Of a stretch of DNA of 11,533 nt, positions 1-8,321 are shown in pieces. Below the pieces are notes generated by a model. The model was not told the origin of the DNA and searched no databases. It worked only from the letters and a program-made list of their open reading frames with translations. A program made the position numbers and the translations under genes. The stretch comes from Spirogloea muscicola (taxonomy: Eukaryota > Streptophyta > Zygnematophyceae > Spirogloeales > Spirogloeaceae). Numbering within the stretch: position 1 is the stretch's first letter; the number at the start of each line of letters is the position of its first letter. Where the stretch lies: assembly GCA_009602725.1 (NCBI GenBank), contig WELB01000160.1, positions 241,962 through 253,494 on the forward strand, in the 5' to 3' direction.

Positions 1-7
1 CGCCTGA

Positions 8-80
8 TGACGGCGGCGGCGGCGGCGCTGAAGGCCGCCCGCGCGGCCATGGCGGCGGCGGCGGCGGCGGCGGCGGCGTG
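8..80 (+). repeat. GCG trinucleotide tracts, possibly poly-Ala coding
   Basis: Two GGC/GCG runs (about 11-28 and 50-78) are joined by GCTGAAGGCCGCCCGC. In the frame from ATG at 7 they give Ala-rich sequence with Lys and Arg between. This could be a coding exon edge or a leader of a gene left of the window; the sequence does not decide. Confidence 0.5.
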
Positions 81-158
81 CAGGAGCGGCTCGCGGGGAG
101 CAGCGGCGAGCGTCGGCGGCGTGGATGGAGCTGGGTGGGCCGGGGTGACTTGGCGACC

Positions 159-177
159 CACGTGGCAGTGCCACGTG
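159..177. promoter_or_regulatory. Palindromic double G-box / ABRE-like site
   Basis: CACGTGGCA, one central G, then TGCCACGTG form a perfect 9-bp palindrome holding two CACGTG cores 13 bp apart. In plants CACGTGGC is a G-box/ABRE core bound by bZIP or bHLH factors. No adjacent gene is identified here, so function is inferred only from the motif. Confidence 0.35.
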
Positions 178-244
178 CCCTTGCTGGGCCTGCACCGGGC
201 GCCTGAAAAGTGGCTGCGGTTCGAGTTCTCTGCGATCCCCATTC

Positions 245-320
245 TTGTGGGTTGGCTTTGCCAGCCCCTCTTCTCAATGCTTTCTCTCTTCTCAATGGGC
301 GAGCACCTTCTTCCTTCTTA
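245..320 (+). repeat. Hairpin repeat unit (8-bp stem, one G-U)
   Basis: GGGTTGGC at 249-256 pairs with GCCAGCCC at 260-267 across a TTT loop, with one G-U pair. It is followed by CTTCTCAATG and GGGCGAGCACCTTCTT, the shared 3' tail of the family, partly duplicated here. Confidence 0.7.
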
Positions 321-397
321 AGGCCACCGGCTTCCGTGGCGGCGCTCCGGCTCCCCGAGTTAGCTTGTCGGGGTGCTGCATGGAACCCAGTCTCTCC

Positions 398-511
398 GAC
401 TGGGTTCTGCGAGCTGGCCGTGCTCTCGCTGCGGGCTCTGGCTTTCGTCAGGGTGATAGCTTCCCGGCAGCTAGTCTGTCGGATCTGAGGCTCCTCACTC
501 GTACTTATTGA
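398..511 (+). pseudogene. Retroelement coding tail, copy 1
   Basis: The frame 398-511 gives an Arg-Ala-Gly-rich segment (RAGRALAAGSGFRQGD) and ends SDLRLLTRTY then TGA. It aligns residue for residue with the end of the longer remnant at 9635-9742 (LRAGQALAAASGFRQGD, ending SDLHLLTRGY). Similar peptide but diverged DNA suggests the sequence was once protein-coding. No promoter or upstream domain is seen, so it is read as a 5'-truncated relic. Confidence 0.6.
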
Positions 512-589
512 GTGATCCATCCTCCCCCTGTTTTACCATTGCATCCTCAGGCCCCTTTGTAGCTGCTCACCGCTCTTAGGCCCCTCTGA

Positions 590-645
590 ACCTTTGTGAA
601 TTCTTTTTGGGCTGGCTTTTCGCAGCCCTTGCCCACATTGGGAGT
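590..645 (+). repeat. Hairpin repeat unit, 8-nt loop subtype
   Basis: The CTTTGTGAATTCTTTTT lead-in precedes GGGCTG (609-614), an 8-nt loop and CAGCCC (623-628). The tail TTGCCCACATTGGGAGTGCCAC replaces the TCTCAATGGGCGAGCAC tail of other copies in alignable form. Confidence 0.65.
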
Positions 646-647
646 GC

Positions 648-690
648 CACTTCTCCGACCTGAGGCTGCTTAGCAGGGGTTTACTGATGA
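648..690 (+). pseudogene. Retroelement coding tail, copy 2 (short, frameshifted)
   Basis: A short stretch reads SDLRLLSRG, as in the other copies. An extra T in the GGTTTACTGA end puts the usual stop out of frame. It follows directly on a hairpin unit (609-628), so hairpin and coding tail are joined differently here than at the other copies. Confidence 0.5.
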
Positions 691-744
691 GTGCTTCGTA
701 GCTGCTTAATTCTGTTCTGTGCCTGTTTTTCTTTTTGCTTTCCT

Positions 745-985
745 TCGAACCTTTGTCAATTCTTTTTGCAGCCCTTGCCCCCATTGGGAGTGCCACTCTT
801 CTTTTTCTTAGTGCTTCCCCTGGCCCCCTTTCGTTCTTCTTCTTTCGTCCATTGTCCATTCTTTTTGGGTTGGCTTTGCCAGCCCCACTTCTCAATGGGC
901 GAGCACCTTCTTCTTTTGTTCATTCTCTTTTGGGCTGGCTTTTTCCAGCCCCTATCCTCAATGGGCGAGCCCTTCTTCTTGTTGT
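745..985 (+). repeat. Cluster of three hairpin repeat units
   Basis: At about 750-800 a unit has lost the left stem strand (CAATTCTTTTT runs straight into GCAGCCCTTGCC). At 867-885 GGGTTGGC and GCCAGCCC enclose TTT. At 932-951 GGGCTGG and CCAGCCC enclose CTTTTT. The last two end in CTCAATGGGCGAGC followed by CTTCTT. Lead-ins CATTCTTTTT or CATTCTCTTTT are conserved. Confidence 0.75.
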
Positions 986-1019
986 CTGTGCTCACCTGGG
1001 TCCTAACGTCGCACTGTAA

Positions 1020-2877
1020 CCTTGGCCACCTTAGCAAGCAGAGGGCTTCATTTTCTGTGTGACCCTATTTTCGGTTTGAACAATGTCTGAACAATGTTTG
1101 AGAATTACCTGAACAATTTGTTGGCTTACGTTGTTCATTCGTTCTGGGCTGGCCTTTCACTCCTTTACATTTGGAGAGCTGTTGCTTGTATCAGCCACCC
1201 TTTAATAACATGCGCACGGCGCGCCTTCTCTCTCTTCCCTGTCCCGAATCATTCTGGCTGTCTTCGCTTTGAAGCCCTCCTAGGCTCTTCTTCTCGCTCC
1301 CTTCCTCCGCCCAATACAACCCCAGTGAATCCTTGACTTTTCAGGGCTGGTCATCCACAGCCAGCGCCCTTTCGGGGAGAGCTTCGTCTCCACAAGGGAA
1401 ACATCAACTGGGCTCCCCGTTAGAGGCCACATCTACGATTGGTAGAGATTCTTGAGAAGGGGGAGATGAAAAGGCCAGCCAGCCCATTGGAGAGTGGACG
1501 AGATCGGAAGGGGCCGGACAGTGCTGAATGACGAACGCACTCAATTGAGGCTGTGAGGTCTCAGCAAATAAAGGATGAACAAGAGGGGGCCAAGGGTTGC
1601 CACGCCAACTCCATGCAGCCCAGCCGCTGCAGGAGGTCGATAGCCTCTCGTGGGCAACTGCAAGTCGGACACACGCAGAGAAGGAAGGGAGGGCCCTGCC
1701 AGAGCCCGAACTACTGCCCGATCGCGTCCAGGACACAGTCGCTAATCACATCACGTGGTGGCTGCAGCCAAGTGGGGATGCAAATGAGGTAGAACACGGA
1801 AAAGAGAGATCGACACAGCTGCTCTGTGCCTGTCGTCTTGCCTGCTACGCCATGCAAGCCGTAAAAGCTGTAAATCTTTTCTCGAGCTGAGTAGGGAGAG
1901 GCTGCTGTACGCTTCCCTTGGTTTTGCTGTTGTGTGGCCCTCTGTCATCTTCTTCAGGCTGCCATCTGGCGGCTACTGCGCTCGCTAAACCTTCTGCTTA
2001 GCTTGCAGCCTTCTTGCTTGGCGCTGTGCTGCCCCAACACGCCATGTCCCGACTAGCCAGTCGCAGCATTTGCTGCGTCCTATATGCGTCTTTCACACCC
2101 AATGCCTCCATCTTCAAGGATTTCAAGGTTCCACTCTCCTTGCATTTCCGCTCGCCGTCTACCTGCCCCTCCTGAACCCCAACATCCTGGCAAATGGGAG
2201 AATGGGTGGACGTGAGACAGCGTGGAGGGAGATGACGAGCTGTGAAGGGGGAGAGAGGGTGGACCTGGTCATCGGAAAAGCGGATTCTTGGTCAAGCTCA
2301 TTGAATTTGGGCACTGAATGTACTGTAGGACAACAGCTATCGCCCTGGCTGATGCAGAGCGGATGTGCGGATGGGCGGCAATGGTGATACTGCCCTTCGG
2401 CAGTGAGCTGGTTTGGTGCAGCTAAGTGACTGGGCTTAGATGCGAGAAGGCGTCTATGCGCATGGCGTCAATAAATCTAGAATGAGGGAAATGCTAACGT
2501 GCCAATTTTCGTGATACACAAAACAAACGAAGATGTTGGCTACTTTGACCAGGCTGACATGAAAGGCAGTCTGATAAGGAACCACCAGTACCAATTTTAA
2601 TCACAGCACCATAACCAGCCAACAACTGTTGAAATTTGACTAAGTAGCATCAAATAACACTCACCCTAGCAGCCTTGAGCAAAGTCCTAAGCAATGGTAT
2701 GAGAACAGTCCAATGCAATAGAAGTCAAGCTCAAGAGCAGTGCTAGAGAGTCTGCTTTGCAATTATAAAAGTTGGTTTAGTCCATGAGGAAACCAATTCC
2801 TGAGTCCGCAAGTGACGTAGAAAAGCTGGCGAATCCACAATCCATAGAGGATCCTGTGGCAGAGGTTCTCGATCAAT
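1020..2877. other. No gene recognised; low-copy intergenic sequence
   Basis: Frames of up to 110 codons occur on both strands but show no family motif and overlap one another. Minor signals are three TGAACAAT words between 1077 and 1120 and a decayed GGCTG/CAGCC hairpin near 1347-1366. From about 2450 the sequence becomes more AT-rich. Nothing supports a functional gene. Confidence 0.35.
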
Positions 2878-2947
2878 TTACTAAACAGTTCCCAGAAACA
2901 CCATGAAACACGAACAAGATGTGTTAAGGTTCCAGCGTGAACCGCCA

Positions 2948-3009
2948 GCCCAAAAAGAATTGACAAGGTGCAAAGAGACCAAACTACGAAGGGCCAGAGG
3001 CGCTCAAAA
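2948..3009 (-). repeat. Hairpin-family segment nested in inverted-repeat arm 1
   Basis: On the minus strand this 62-nt block reads GCGCCTCTGGCCCTTCG, then CTTGTCAATTCTTTTTGGGC and TGGC. This is the lead-in of the retroelement 3' part (compare 8350-8400) and the first stem strand. The other arm lacks it, so it is an insertion in arm 1 or a deletion from arm 2. The second stem strand is missing. Confidence 0.65.
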
Positions 3010-3041
3010 CATAACAGTTTGCTACTTCTGATCCAAGTTAG

Positions 3042-3171
3042 TTGGATCAGCTTCACATATCGGAAGTAGCAGACTATTACGCTTTCATCAGGTTCACGCT
3101 GGAACCTTGGATCAGCTTCACATATCGGAAGTAGCAGACTGTTATGTTTTCCTCAGGTTCACGCTGCAACC
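3042..3171 (+). repeat. Two 65-bp tandem units
   Basis: TTGGATCAGCTTCACATATC begins at 3042 and again at 3107; the units continue with GGAAGTAGCAGACT, then TCAGGTTCACGCTG and AACC. They differ at only a few positions. The second unit is also the start of inverted-repeat arm 2. A perfect 9-bp stem, CTGATCCAA (3028-3036) with TTGGATCAG (3042-3050), sits at the junction with arm 1. Confidence 0.8.
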
Positions 3172-3233
3172 TTAACAGATCTCGTTCGTGTTTCATGGTG
3201 TTTCATGGTGTTTCCCTAGAACTGCTAAGTAAA

Positions 3234-3916
3234 CCGACGAAACTGTAAATTGACGTCATTTACTGACCTTGGCATTCAAGGTCAGTGAATGCCAACTGAT
3301 GTTGATGCTACTAGGCTTCAATATACAGCCTTAAATGATGCAATCTGAGAACGAGTGCTCAGTCTAGTGTGTAGCTTGCGATACGCAGCACAATACTCAA
3401 GGCAGCTCACCACAGAATCACCACAACTTCTCGCAGTCGTACGCGGGTCCGTGCGAAGGTTTACTAGCTGCTGCGGCTGCTGCCCTAGGCTCTACACTTC
3501 TATGGCGCGGCGTTGGCGCAGGCGTGGCTCGCGGCAAGAGGGTAAAGTTCGCCAAGCGAACAGCTTGGCAGGGTCCCGCTCCCTCCGACATGGGCCGGAC
3601 GCTGTTAGACCCTAGCGCTGCCTGATGGGCTAGGTGCGCCGTTGGCTACGCTGGTAGGCTAGGCGGAAAGGGTTGTCTATCAGGGCCGTTCATCTGACCC
3701 AGTGGTTGACCTGACCGTAAATTGGAAACGGACGGCCAAAGGCTGTCCGTTCGCCCTACCACCGCTTTCGTAGCGCCCACCTTGACGGTCTTGTTGGTAG
3801 TTGGAGGTACCTTTAGATGGGCTTCCCTCGTTGCGCTTTGTACGTACTTCGGCAGGTTGGCGTCGTGATTGGGCTTTGGCCCTTGTAGTCGCTCCACTGT
3901 TGTAGTCGTCCACATT
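3234..3916. other. No gene recognised
   Basis: Short frames cover this stretch on both strands (for example 3355-3615 plus and 3680-3913 minus). The minus-strand product is rich in Gln, Arg, Gly and Ser and could be decayed gag-like or simply random. It has no zinc knuckle or other motif. Confidence 0.3.
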
Positions 3917-4033
3917 TGATGAGCGGTCGTCGTCGTCGTCGTCGTTGTCGTCGTCGTCGTCGTCGTCGTTATTATAGTTTTTGTTGTTGTTGTCGTCGTT
4001 GTTCTCATCTGCAGTCGATGAGCGGTCGCCGAG
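3917..4033 (+). repeat. CGT/GTC trinucleotide microsatellite between direct repeats
   Basis: A run of CGT/GTC units (about 3924-3969), then TTG-rich triplets, lies between two copies of GATGAGCGGTCG (3918 and 4018). The triplet run explains the poly-Thr, poly-Arg and similar open frames across it. The flanking 12-base match suggests local duplication. Confidence 0.8.
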
Positions 4034-4050
4034 AGAGAAAGAGAGAGGGA

Positions 4051-4345
4051 GAGAATTGGTCCTCCATCCTCAACTTGAATCACACCCAAAGGTGAATGAC
4101 CCAGCCAGGAAGCGAGAGAGAGAAAATTGGTCCTCCATCCTCAGCTTGTATCACACCCACAGATGTATGACCCAGCCTAGGAAGCCAGTGAGGAGAAAGG
4201 AAGGAAGAGAAGGAAGCGTGGCCAGATTGACTGGTGGCTTGGAAAGGCCAGCCCAAAGGAATGGACAAGGAAGAGAGAAGTTGTCCTCCATCCTCAGCTT
4301 GAATCACACCCAAAAGTGTATGATTCAGCCTAGGAAGCCACGTGT
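4051..4345 (+). repeat. Three tandem units of a ~70-bp repeat, the last spaced by an insert
   Basis: Units begin with an AGAG-rich lead then GTCCTCCATCCTCA, at 4061, 4132 and 4285 (CCTCCATCCT taken as anchor). Each continues CTTGAATCACACCCA or similar, GTATGA, CAGCC and AGGAAGC. The first spacing is 71 nt and the second 153 nt; the extra roughly 82 nt is the minus-strand hairpin element. Within unit 3, TGAATCACAC and GTGT-AT-GATTCA can pair with a 2-nt bulge. Confidence 0.8.
4189..4272 (-). repeat. Hairpin repeat unit inserted in the tandem array (minus orientation)
   Basis: On the minus strand this reads CCTTGTCCATTCCTTTGGGC, TGGCCTTTCCAAGCC, CACCAGTCAATCTGGCC and a CT-rich end. It matches 9797-9856 with about four differences in 60. 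It sits between unit 2 and unit 3 of the tandem array, where the first two units are directly joined. Confidence 0.75.
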
Positions 4346-5227
4346 CAAACCAAGTCAGCTGTCCTAGTCAGATCGACACAGAAGCAGTCGGCGGGACTTA
4401 GCACGACAGAGGCCACTCCAGTCGGGCGTTGCTAGAGACCCAAAGGACGAGGGAGCTGCGCATCCAAGTGCAAGCTTCAATAGATAATACCTATGAAGAT
4501 GATGATGTTACAATATGCTTACGGAAGGACGGTATGTGAACATCAGGGAGGAAGGTGAAGAAATGGCAAATGGAGAAATTGAGAAAGATATAGCCAAGCC
4601 ACATAGCTGCAGCAGCAGTGGCGGTATGATACTCCAATTCTTGGGTGCTCGTTGTGGTTCAGCTCAAGCCCTACAAGGGTTTACACGCTGGCCAATCACA
4701 GCAATCGCATTTCTGGCAAGCCTCTCTATTTTATTGTCTGAAGGGACCTCTAGCCAGGGCACTCGCTAGTTTCTCTAACTTAATTTCGGTTGCTCAACAG
4801 GGCTCCAAACTCTGGGCTGGCTATTCACAGCCATCGTCTCTTCTGGAGGAGTCTTTCTTCTGAGCCTGACTGTTGACCCAGTGACAGGCTCGGGTAGCTG
4901 CAGTACTTGACTCAAGCTCGGACCGACCTCAACCAAAGCACTCAACTCCATCCCGTCTACCATCCAGCAAAGCAACAGTTGCCAGGGAGCGGCGTGTCCA
5001 GAGAACCTGCTTCACTTGGAAACAGGGGACATTGACAAGATGCATGTGCGCCGATCTAGGGGCCAAAATTTTTTTGTCGAGCTGCTGTACAGGGGTCTGC
5101 CCGAGCCGAGGTCCATAAGAAGTGAAGAGCCACAGGATGGCGAAAGAATGGGTAATTTGCTTCGCAGCCTGCTCTGCTGCTCAAAGCAGGATAAGGCCGA
5201 AGTCAAGTTACACAGCGGCCGACAGCG
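4346..5227. other. No gene recognised; one decayed hairpin unit
   Basis: Short open frames on both strands here have no recognisable motif. A degenerate hairpin unit lies at about 4812-4862: GGCTG (4815-4819) and CAGCC (4828-4832) with an 8-nt loop, then TCTCTTCTGGAGGAG and CTTTCTTC, resembling the family tail. The right end should contain the 3' UTR of the DUF1640 gene, but no AATAAA was found within 220 nt of its stop. Confidence 0.4.
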
Positions 5228-7523
5228 TCACATCAGGACACGCAGCAGCCCCAGCCCTACAGCTGTCACTGAAACGATCGTTCCTGCAGCCACAAGAAGT
5301 GGACATCAGCTTAACAGCATTCTTGTCGACACCCGTGCAGATCAGCTCTGACAAGCAAGAAAAATGCAGGTCCTCACAACCTTGTTCTTCCTTTCGGAGG
5401 CCAGGACAGCAGCACACTACGCTGCAGCTTCAAGGTCACAATAAAGCTACAATCAGAAGTCAAGCTCACCTATGCAGTACTGGATGACTTCATACTTGGC
5501 AGCTTCAACTCTAGTGCGCAACGTGTTAATCTCCTGATGTCAGGTCATCACCAGCATGCTTGTCAGTATCTTCGAAACTAGCAACCACTTGGCGACTGTA
5601 TCGACCTGCATATGTCCAATATGGAAGATTGCAATGCCAGGGATGAAAGTCAGTTGCTGGGGACATACTCTGTCAAGCTTATTGGTGAGCTCGGCAGTCT
5701 CTTGGCTCTGCGTCGCCAGCTCCTCCCTAATACGCCTGTCATGAAACATTGTGAAATCCTATAAGCTTGCTGTATGCAACATAGGTCCTGAAGACAGCTT
5801 CAATGTTGCAAAAAAATCTGGAAACAAAGGACAAGAGCTTAGATTCATCAGAGACTTACCCTTTTTCCAGGTTGAGATCGAGCCTCTGACCAGCGGTCAC
5901 CTTGTCAATCTCGTACCTGGAAAAGCACACAGTAAGCACACAACCGCTGAGAAGAATGTTCCGAATCAAGAAGGACTAGATGAGTTCCAATTAATATGAA
6001 CTGACCTGAGCTCACTACGCATCTTCTCAATGTCTGTGCGTAGTCTCTCTGTCTCACGTTGAAGTGTGGTGAAGTGATGATCCTGCAGCATCAGGAAAGA
6101 AAATTTCAGGTCACTGTACTGGTGTCCAAAGAAGGTGTACAGCAACTCACAAAGAGGTGTGACTGGATAAGTCTTGCTACCTACACAGAGTTACTCGGGA
6201 GAGTGGCAAACAAACCCTGGACCAGTGAAGTTGACGCTCAAACACTCTGGAGGTATCATAACAATCGCATACCCACCAACAGGTCAGAACGAACAGGCAC
6301 TGACCTGCGTACTTTGCATCTCGGCTTTGAACTTGGAGAGTGCAGCTTCTTGCAACAACTCCGTCTATTTCAGAAGGGAAAGCACACGGATGAGAATATC
6401 TTGTAAGCAATATGAAGTGTCTGACAGGCAGGTGCATTTGTGTCTTGGTCTATCCCTTACTGTACAAATGAAGAGCGTGAACATTGACAAGACAGTGAAG
6501 CTGAAGGAGGAGCACTTCGGAATCGCAACAGACAGACAGCCATGCTTGCAGTCGTCAAGCACACAGTAAGCTTCAAGAGAAGACCTGTAAAATGAAGCTG
6601 ACCACACACTCACTACATTTTGTGCTCAGACTGGACTCAGAAGCCACTGCCCATCTCACCCTTTCTGTGTGGCAATTGATCTGGTGACCCTGAATATGCA
6701 ACAGCTTTCTGCTCAAAGCGTGGACTCTTCTGACAAGTCAACACATACGGACTGCTTACCCTCTGCATGTCAGTCTTAGACGAAAAGGAGTGCCCCGCAT
6801 TCTCCAGGGAGTCGTTGAGGACCTCGGTGATGACGGCAGTGATGGCTTCTGCCTGCTTCGCCGTCAGGCCCTGTGCTTCCAGCCTCTTGACCTGCCATTT
6901 CTCGCTCGTGCAATGAGGTTGATTGCCTCGGGCTCCCAGACACGTCAGACAATGGAGCAGCCTTTGCTGCATGGCGCTGTCATCGCCATTGTAAATATAG
7001 TGCAGAAGCAAGTCATTGTCCTGAGCCAGAGAACAGCCAGCGTTCGAGATCCAATACACAGCTGGCATGCACAAGATGGTGGTGAGCGGGTATTGCTCGA
7101 ATGCATTGCGCGGCGCACCAGGGCAAGCGTGTCGACCAGGAACGCCCGCCGGCCGTTGGGGCTCTGCACCAGGCCCGACAGGTTCCGGAGGAAAAGGCCT
7201 CTGTACGTGACGTGGTTCCAGGCGGTGGAAGGGCTGAAGCTCAGCGAGGCCTGGCCTTGCGCCCGGTCCTGGCAGAGCGCCGTGTCAGGCCCGTACAGCG
7301 GCGGCGGCGAGTGGAGCCGGACTGCCGCCGGCGCGGCCTGCTTCAGGAGCAGATCGCGGCACATGTCCGGCGGCAGGACGGTCGTCGGCAGGGGGCTGGA
7401 GTGGAAGGCCTCCTCCCGGAGCGATGGCCAGGGCCCCGCTGTCGGCCGCAGCAGCCGCTGCGCGGGCCGCTGACGCCGGCCTCCCGCAACCGCCGCCAGG
7501 CCGGCGCACAGGCGAAAGGCCAT
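5228..7523 (-). CDS. DUF1640/CCDC90-family mitochondrial coiled-coil membrane protein, 8 exons, complete
   Basis: Exons read on the minus strand are 7523-7119, 6891-6760, 6364-6305, 6082-6006, 5916-5860, 5735-5669, 5533-5470 and 5283-5228. They total 918 nt, giving 305 residues plus TGA. All seven introns are GT-AG (227, 395, 222, 89, 124, 135 and 186 nt). The start is the first in-frame ATG after a stop at 7608-7610, with G at -3 and +4. Residues 1-40 are rich in Arg and Ala and look like a mitochondrial presequence. The family core starts near residue 128 (FLVDTLAL) and continues VKRLEAQGLTAKQAEAI, LNDSLEN, ETERLRTDIEKMRSEL, YEIDKVTAGQRLDLNLE and LTNKLDR. A long coiled coil covers about 180-283 and a hydrophobic segment about 284-303. 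Order and wording match plant DUF1640 proteins from recalled knowledge of the family. Relatives are human MCUR1/CCDC90B and yeast Fmp32, inner-membrane proteins linked to calcium-uniporter scaffolding or cytochrome oxidase assembly; which role applies here is not shown. Exon 1 is markedly GC-rich, the other exons less so. Confidence 0.93.
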
Positions 7524-8230
7524 GCCGTGCGGAGCGCCTGCTGGCGAACGAAGGCCGGCGCCTAGAGGCAGCGTCTCATCATGCCTCAGGCTGCCGCCAG
7601 TCAGCTGTCACAGATCACGACGATAGTCCAATGCCTTCGTCGCTGACGACTGAGACGCGGCTCCGACTGTGCTCGCCACAGTGCCGCGCACTGGCCGCCG
7701 CCGCCGTGGCGCCCGGCCTGCCTGACGAGTTTGGCGGTGGCGCCTCGCCGCCGGCCCTCAGGCCATGGTCTGGCAGAGGGAGGGCGCCTGGCCGCAGCGG
7801 CGCCGCCTGCGCTCAGGCGCAGCCTCGAGTCGCCTGACCAATACGCGAGGCTTCCCGCGGCGGCGGCGGCGGCGGCGGCCGCGGCGGCGGAGGCTGCGGC
7901 CACTGGCTCGGCTCCGACTCCGGCGGCAGGTTTTTGACGGGGAGGGCAGCAGCAGAGGGCAAATTGACGGCCTTGACGGCACCTGTTACCGGGCACCCCG
8001 TAGCTCTCCGCTAACTTCCCGCTTGGAAGAGGGCTTTTCACCGAGCGACCAGGCGACGACGAACAGGGCAACGGAGCGCCGTCAGAAAGTGAAATCCTCG
8101 ATGGAGAGAGGCGCGGGCAGGTCGGCAAGTCGTCAACTTACCTGTCGGTAGCAGTAGAAGGGGGGGCCCCGTCGTTATCGCCGCCACCACCAGCGCCGAG
8201 CGTATCTACTGCTTTCCGCGCTCGGCGCGC
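7524..8230 (-). promoter_or_regulatory. GC-rich upstream region / probable promoter and leader of the DUF1640 gene
   Basis: This stretch upstream of the DUF1640 start is very GC-rich and contains a CGG/GCC tract at 7856-7891. A 175-codon minus-strand frame (8128-7601) crosses it, but its product is a low-complexity Ala/Arg/Pro/Ser string that ends before the gene and resembles no family I recognise. The other strand is equally open, as expected for GC-rich DNA. Promoter or 5' leader is an inference from position and composition; no TATA box was identified. Confidence 0.4.
7856..7891. repeat. CGG/GCC trinucleotide tract
   Basis: This is a nearly pure run of CGG units, interrupted once near 7880, lying about 330 nt upstream of the DUF1640 start codon. 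CGG or CCG tracts are common in promoters and leaders of GC-rich eukaryotic genomes. It gives poly-Ala, poly-Arg or poly-Gly in the different frames, which explains the apparent open frames here. Confidence 0.85.
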
Positions 8231-8271
8231 AGTTCAGGCCCCATTGGCGGCGCCGACGCTGCAGGCCCTTT

Positions 8272-8316
8272 TGGCCCAGCATCCCTGATCTGCGGCTGCT
8301 TAGCAGGGGTTACTGA
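8272..8316 (+). pseudogene. Retroelement coding tail, copy 3
   Basis: The frame ends PDLRLLSRGY then TGA at 8314-8316. The DNA around CTGCTTAGCAGGGG is the same as in the copy at 648-690 and close to that at 8838-8868. Downstream is the shared 3' part (CTTCCCCTGGCCCCCTTCTCG) followed by several hairpin units. Confidence 0.55.
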
Positions 8317-8321
8317 GTGTC

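Larger units (their letters stand above)
2878..3233. repeat. Large imperfect inverted repeat
   Basis: Arm 1 (2878-3036) and arm 2 (3107-3233) are reverse complements over most of their length. Both share, in mirror order, TTGGATCAG, GAAGTAGCA, CTGTTATGTTTT, GGTTCACGCTG, AACCTTAACA, CGTGTTTCATGGTGTTTC and CTAAGTAA or TTTAGTAA. Arm 1 has 62 nt where arm 2 has 5 nt. Arm 2 has a 12-nt block (CTTCACATATCG) absent from arm 1 and a doubled TTTCATGGTG. The RNA could fold into a long hairpin. Confidence 0.8.

Noticed and set aside
200-230. B-box-like word GGTTCGAGTTC suggesting a tRNA or tRNA-derived SINE
   Set aside because: No matching A box or cloverleaf could be built around it.
2763-3056. 97-codon minus-strand hydrophobic frame
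   Set aside because: It lies across the inverted-repeat arm and includes the nested hairpin segment; no start context or family motif.
3646-4089. 147-codon minus-strand frame with poly-Thr
   Set aside because: The poly-Thr run is the translated trinucleotide microsatellite; the rest shows no domain.
4080-4313. Repeated peptide GVIQAEDGG on the minus strand suggesting a repeat protein
   Set aside because: The tandem units are 71 and 153 nt apart; 71 is not a multiple of three, so no single frame carries the peptide through all units. It reflects DNA repeats.
6637-7074. Single-exon reading of the 145-codon minus-strand frame
   Set aside because: Only the part at 6760-6891 matches the DUF1640 family; the flanks are introns with clear GT and AG signals.
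6790-7565. Long plus-strand frames (227 and 154 codons) opposite DUF1640 exons 1-2
   Set aside because: They are antisense to well-supported exons and arise from the GC-rich exon 1; no motif of their own.
7601-8128. 175-codon minus-strand open frame upstream of the DUF1640 gene
   Set aside because: Low-complexity Ala/Arg/Pro product over a CGG tract, overlapping open frames on the other strand, and no recognisable domain. More likely promoter or leader.
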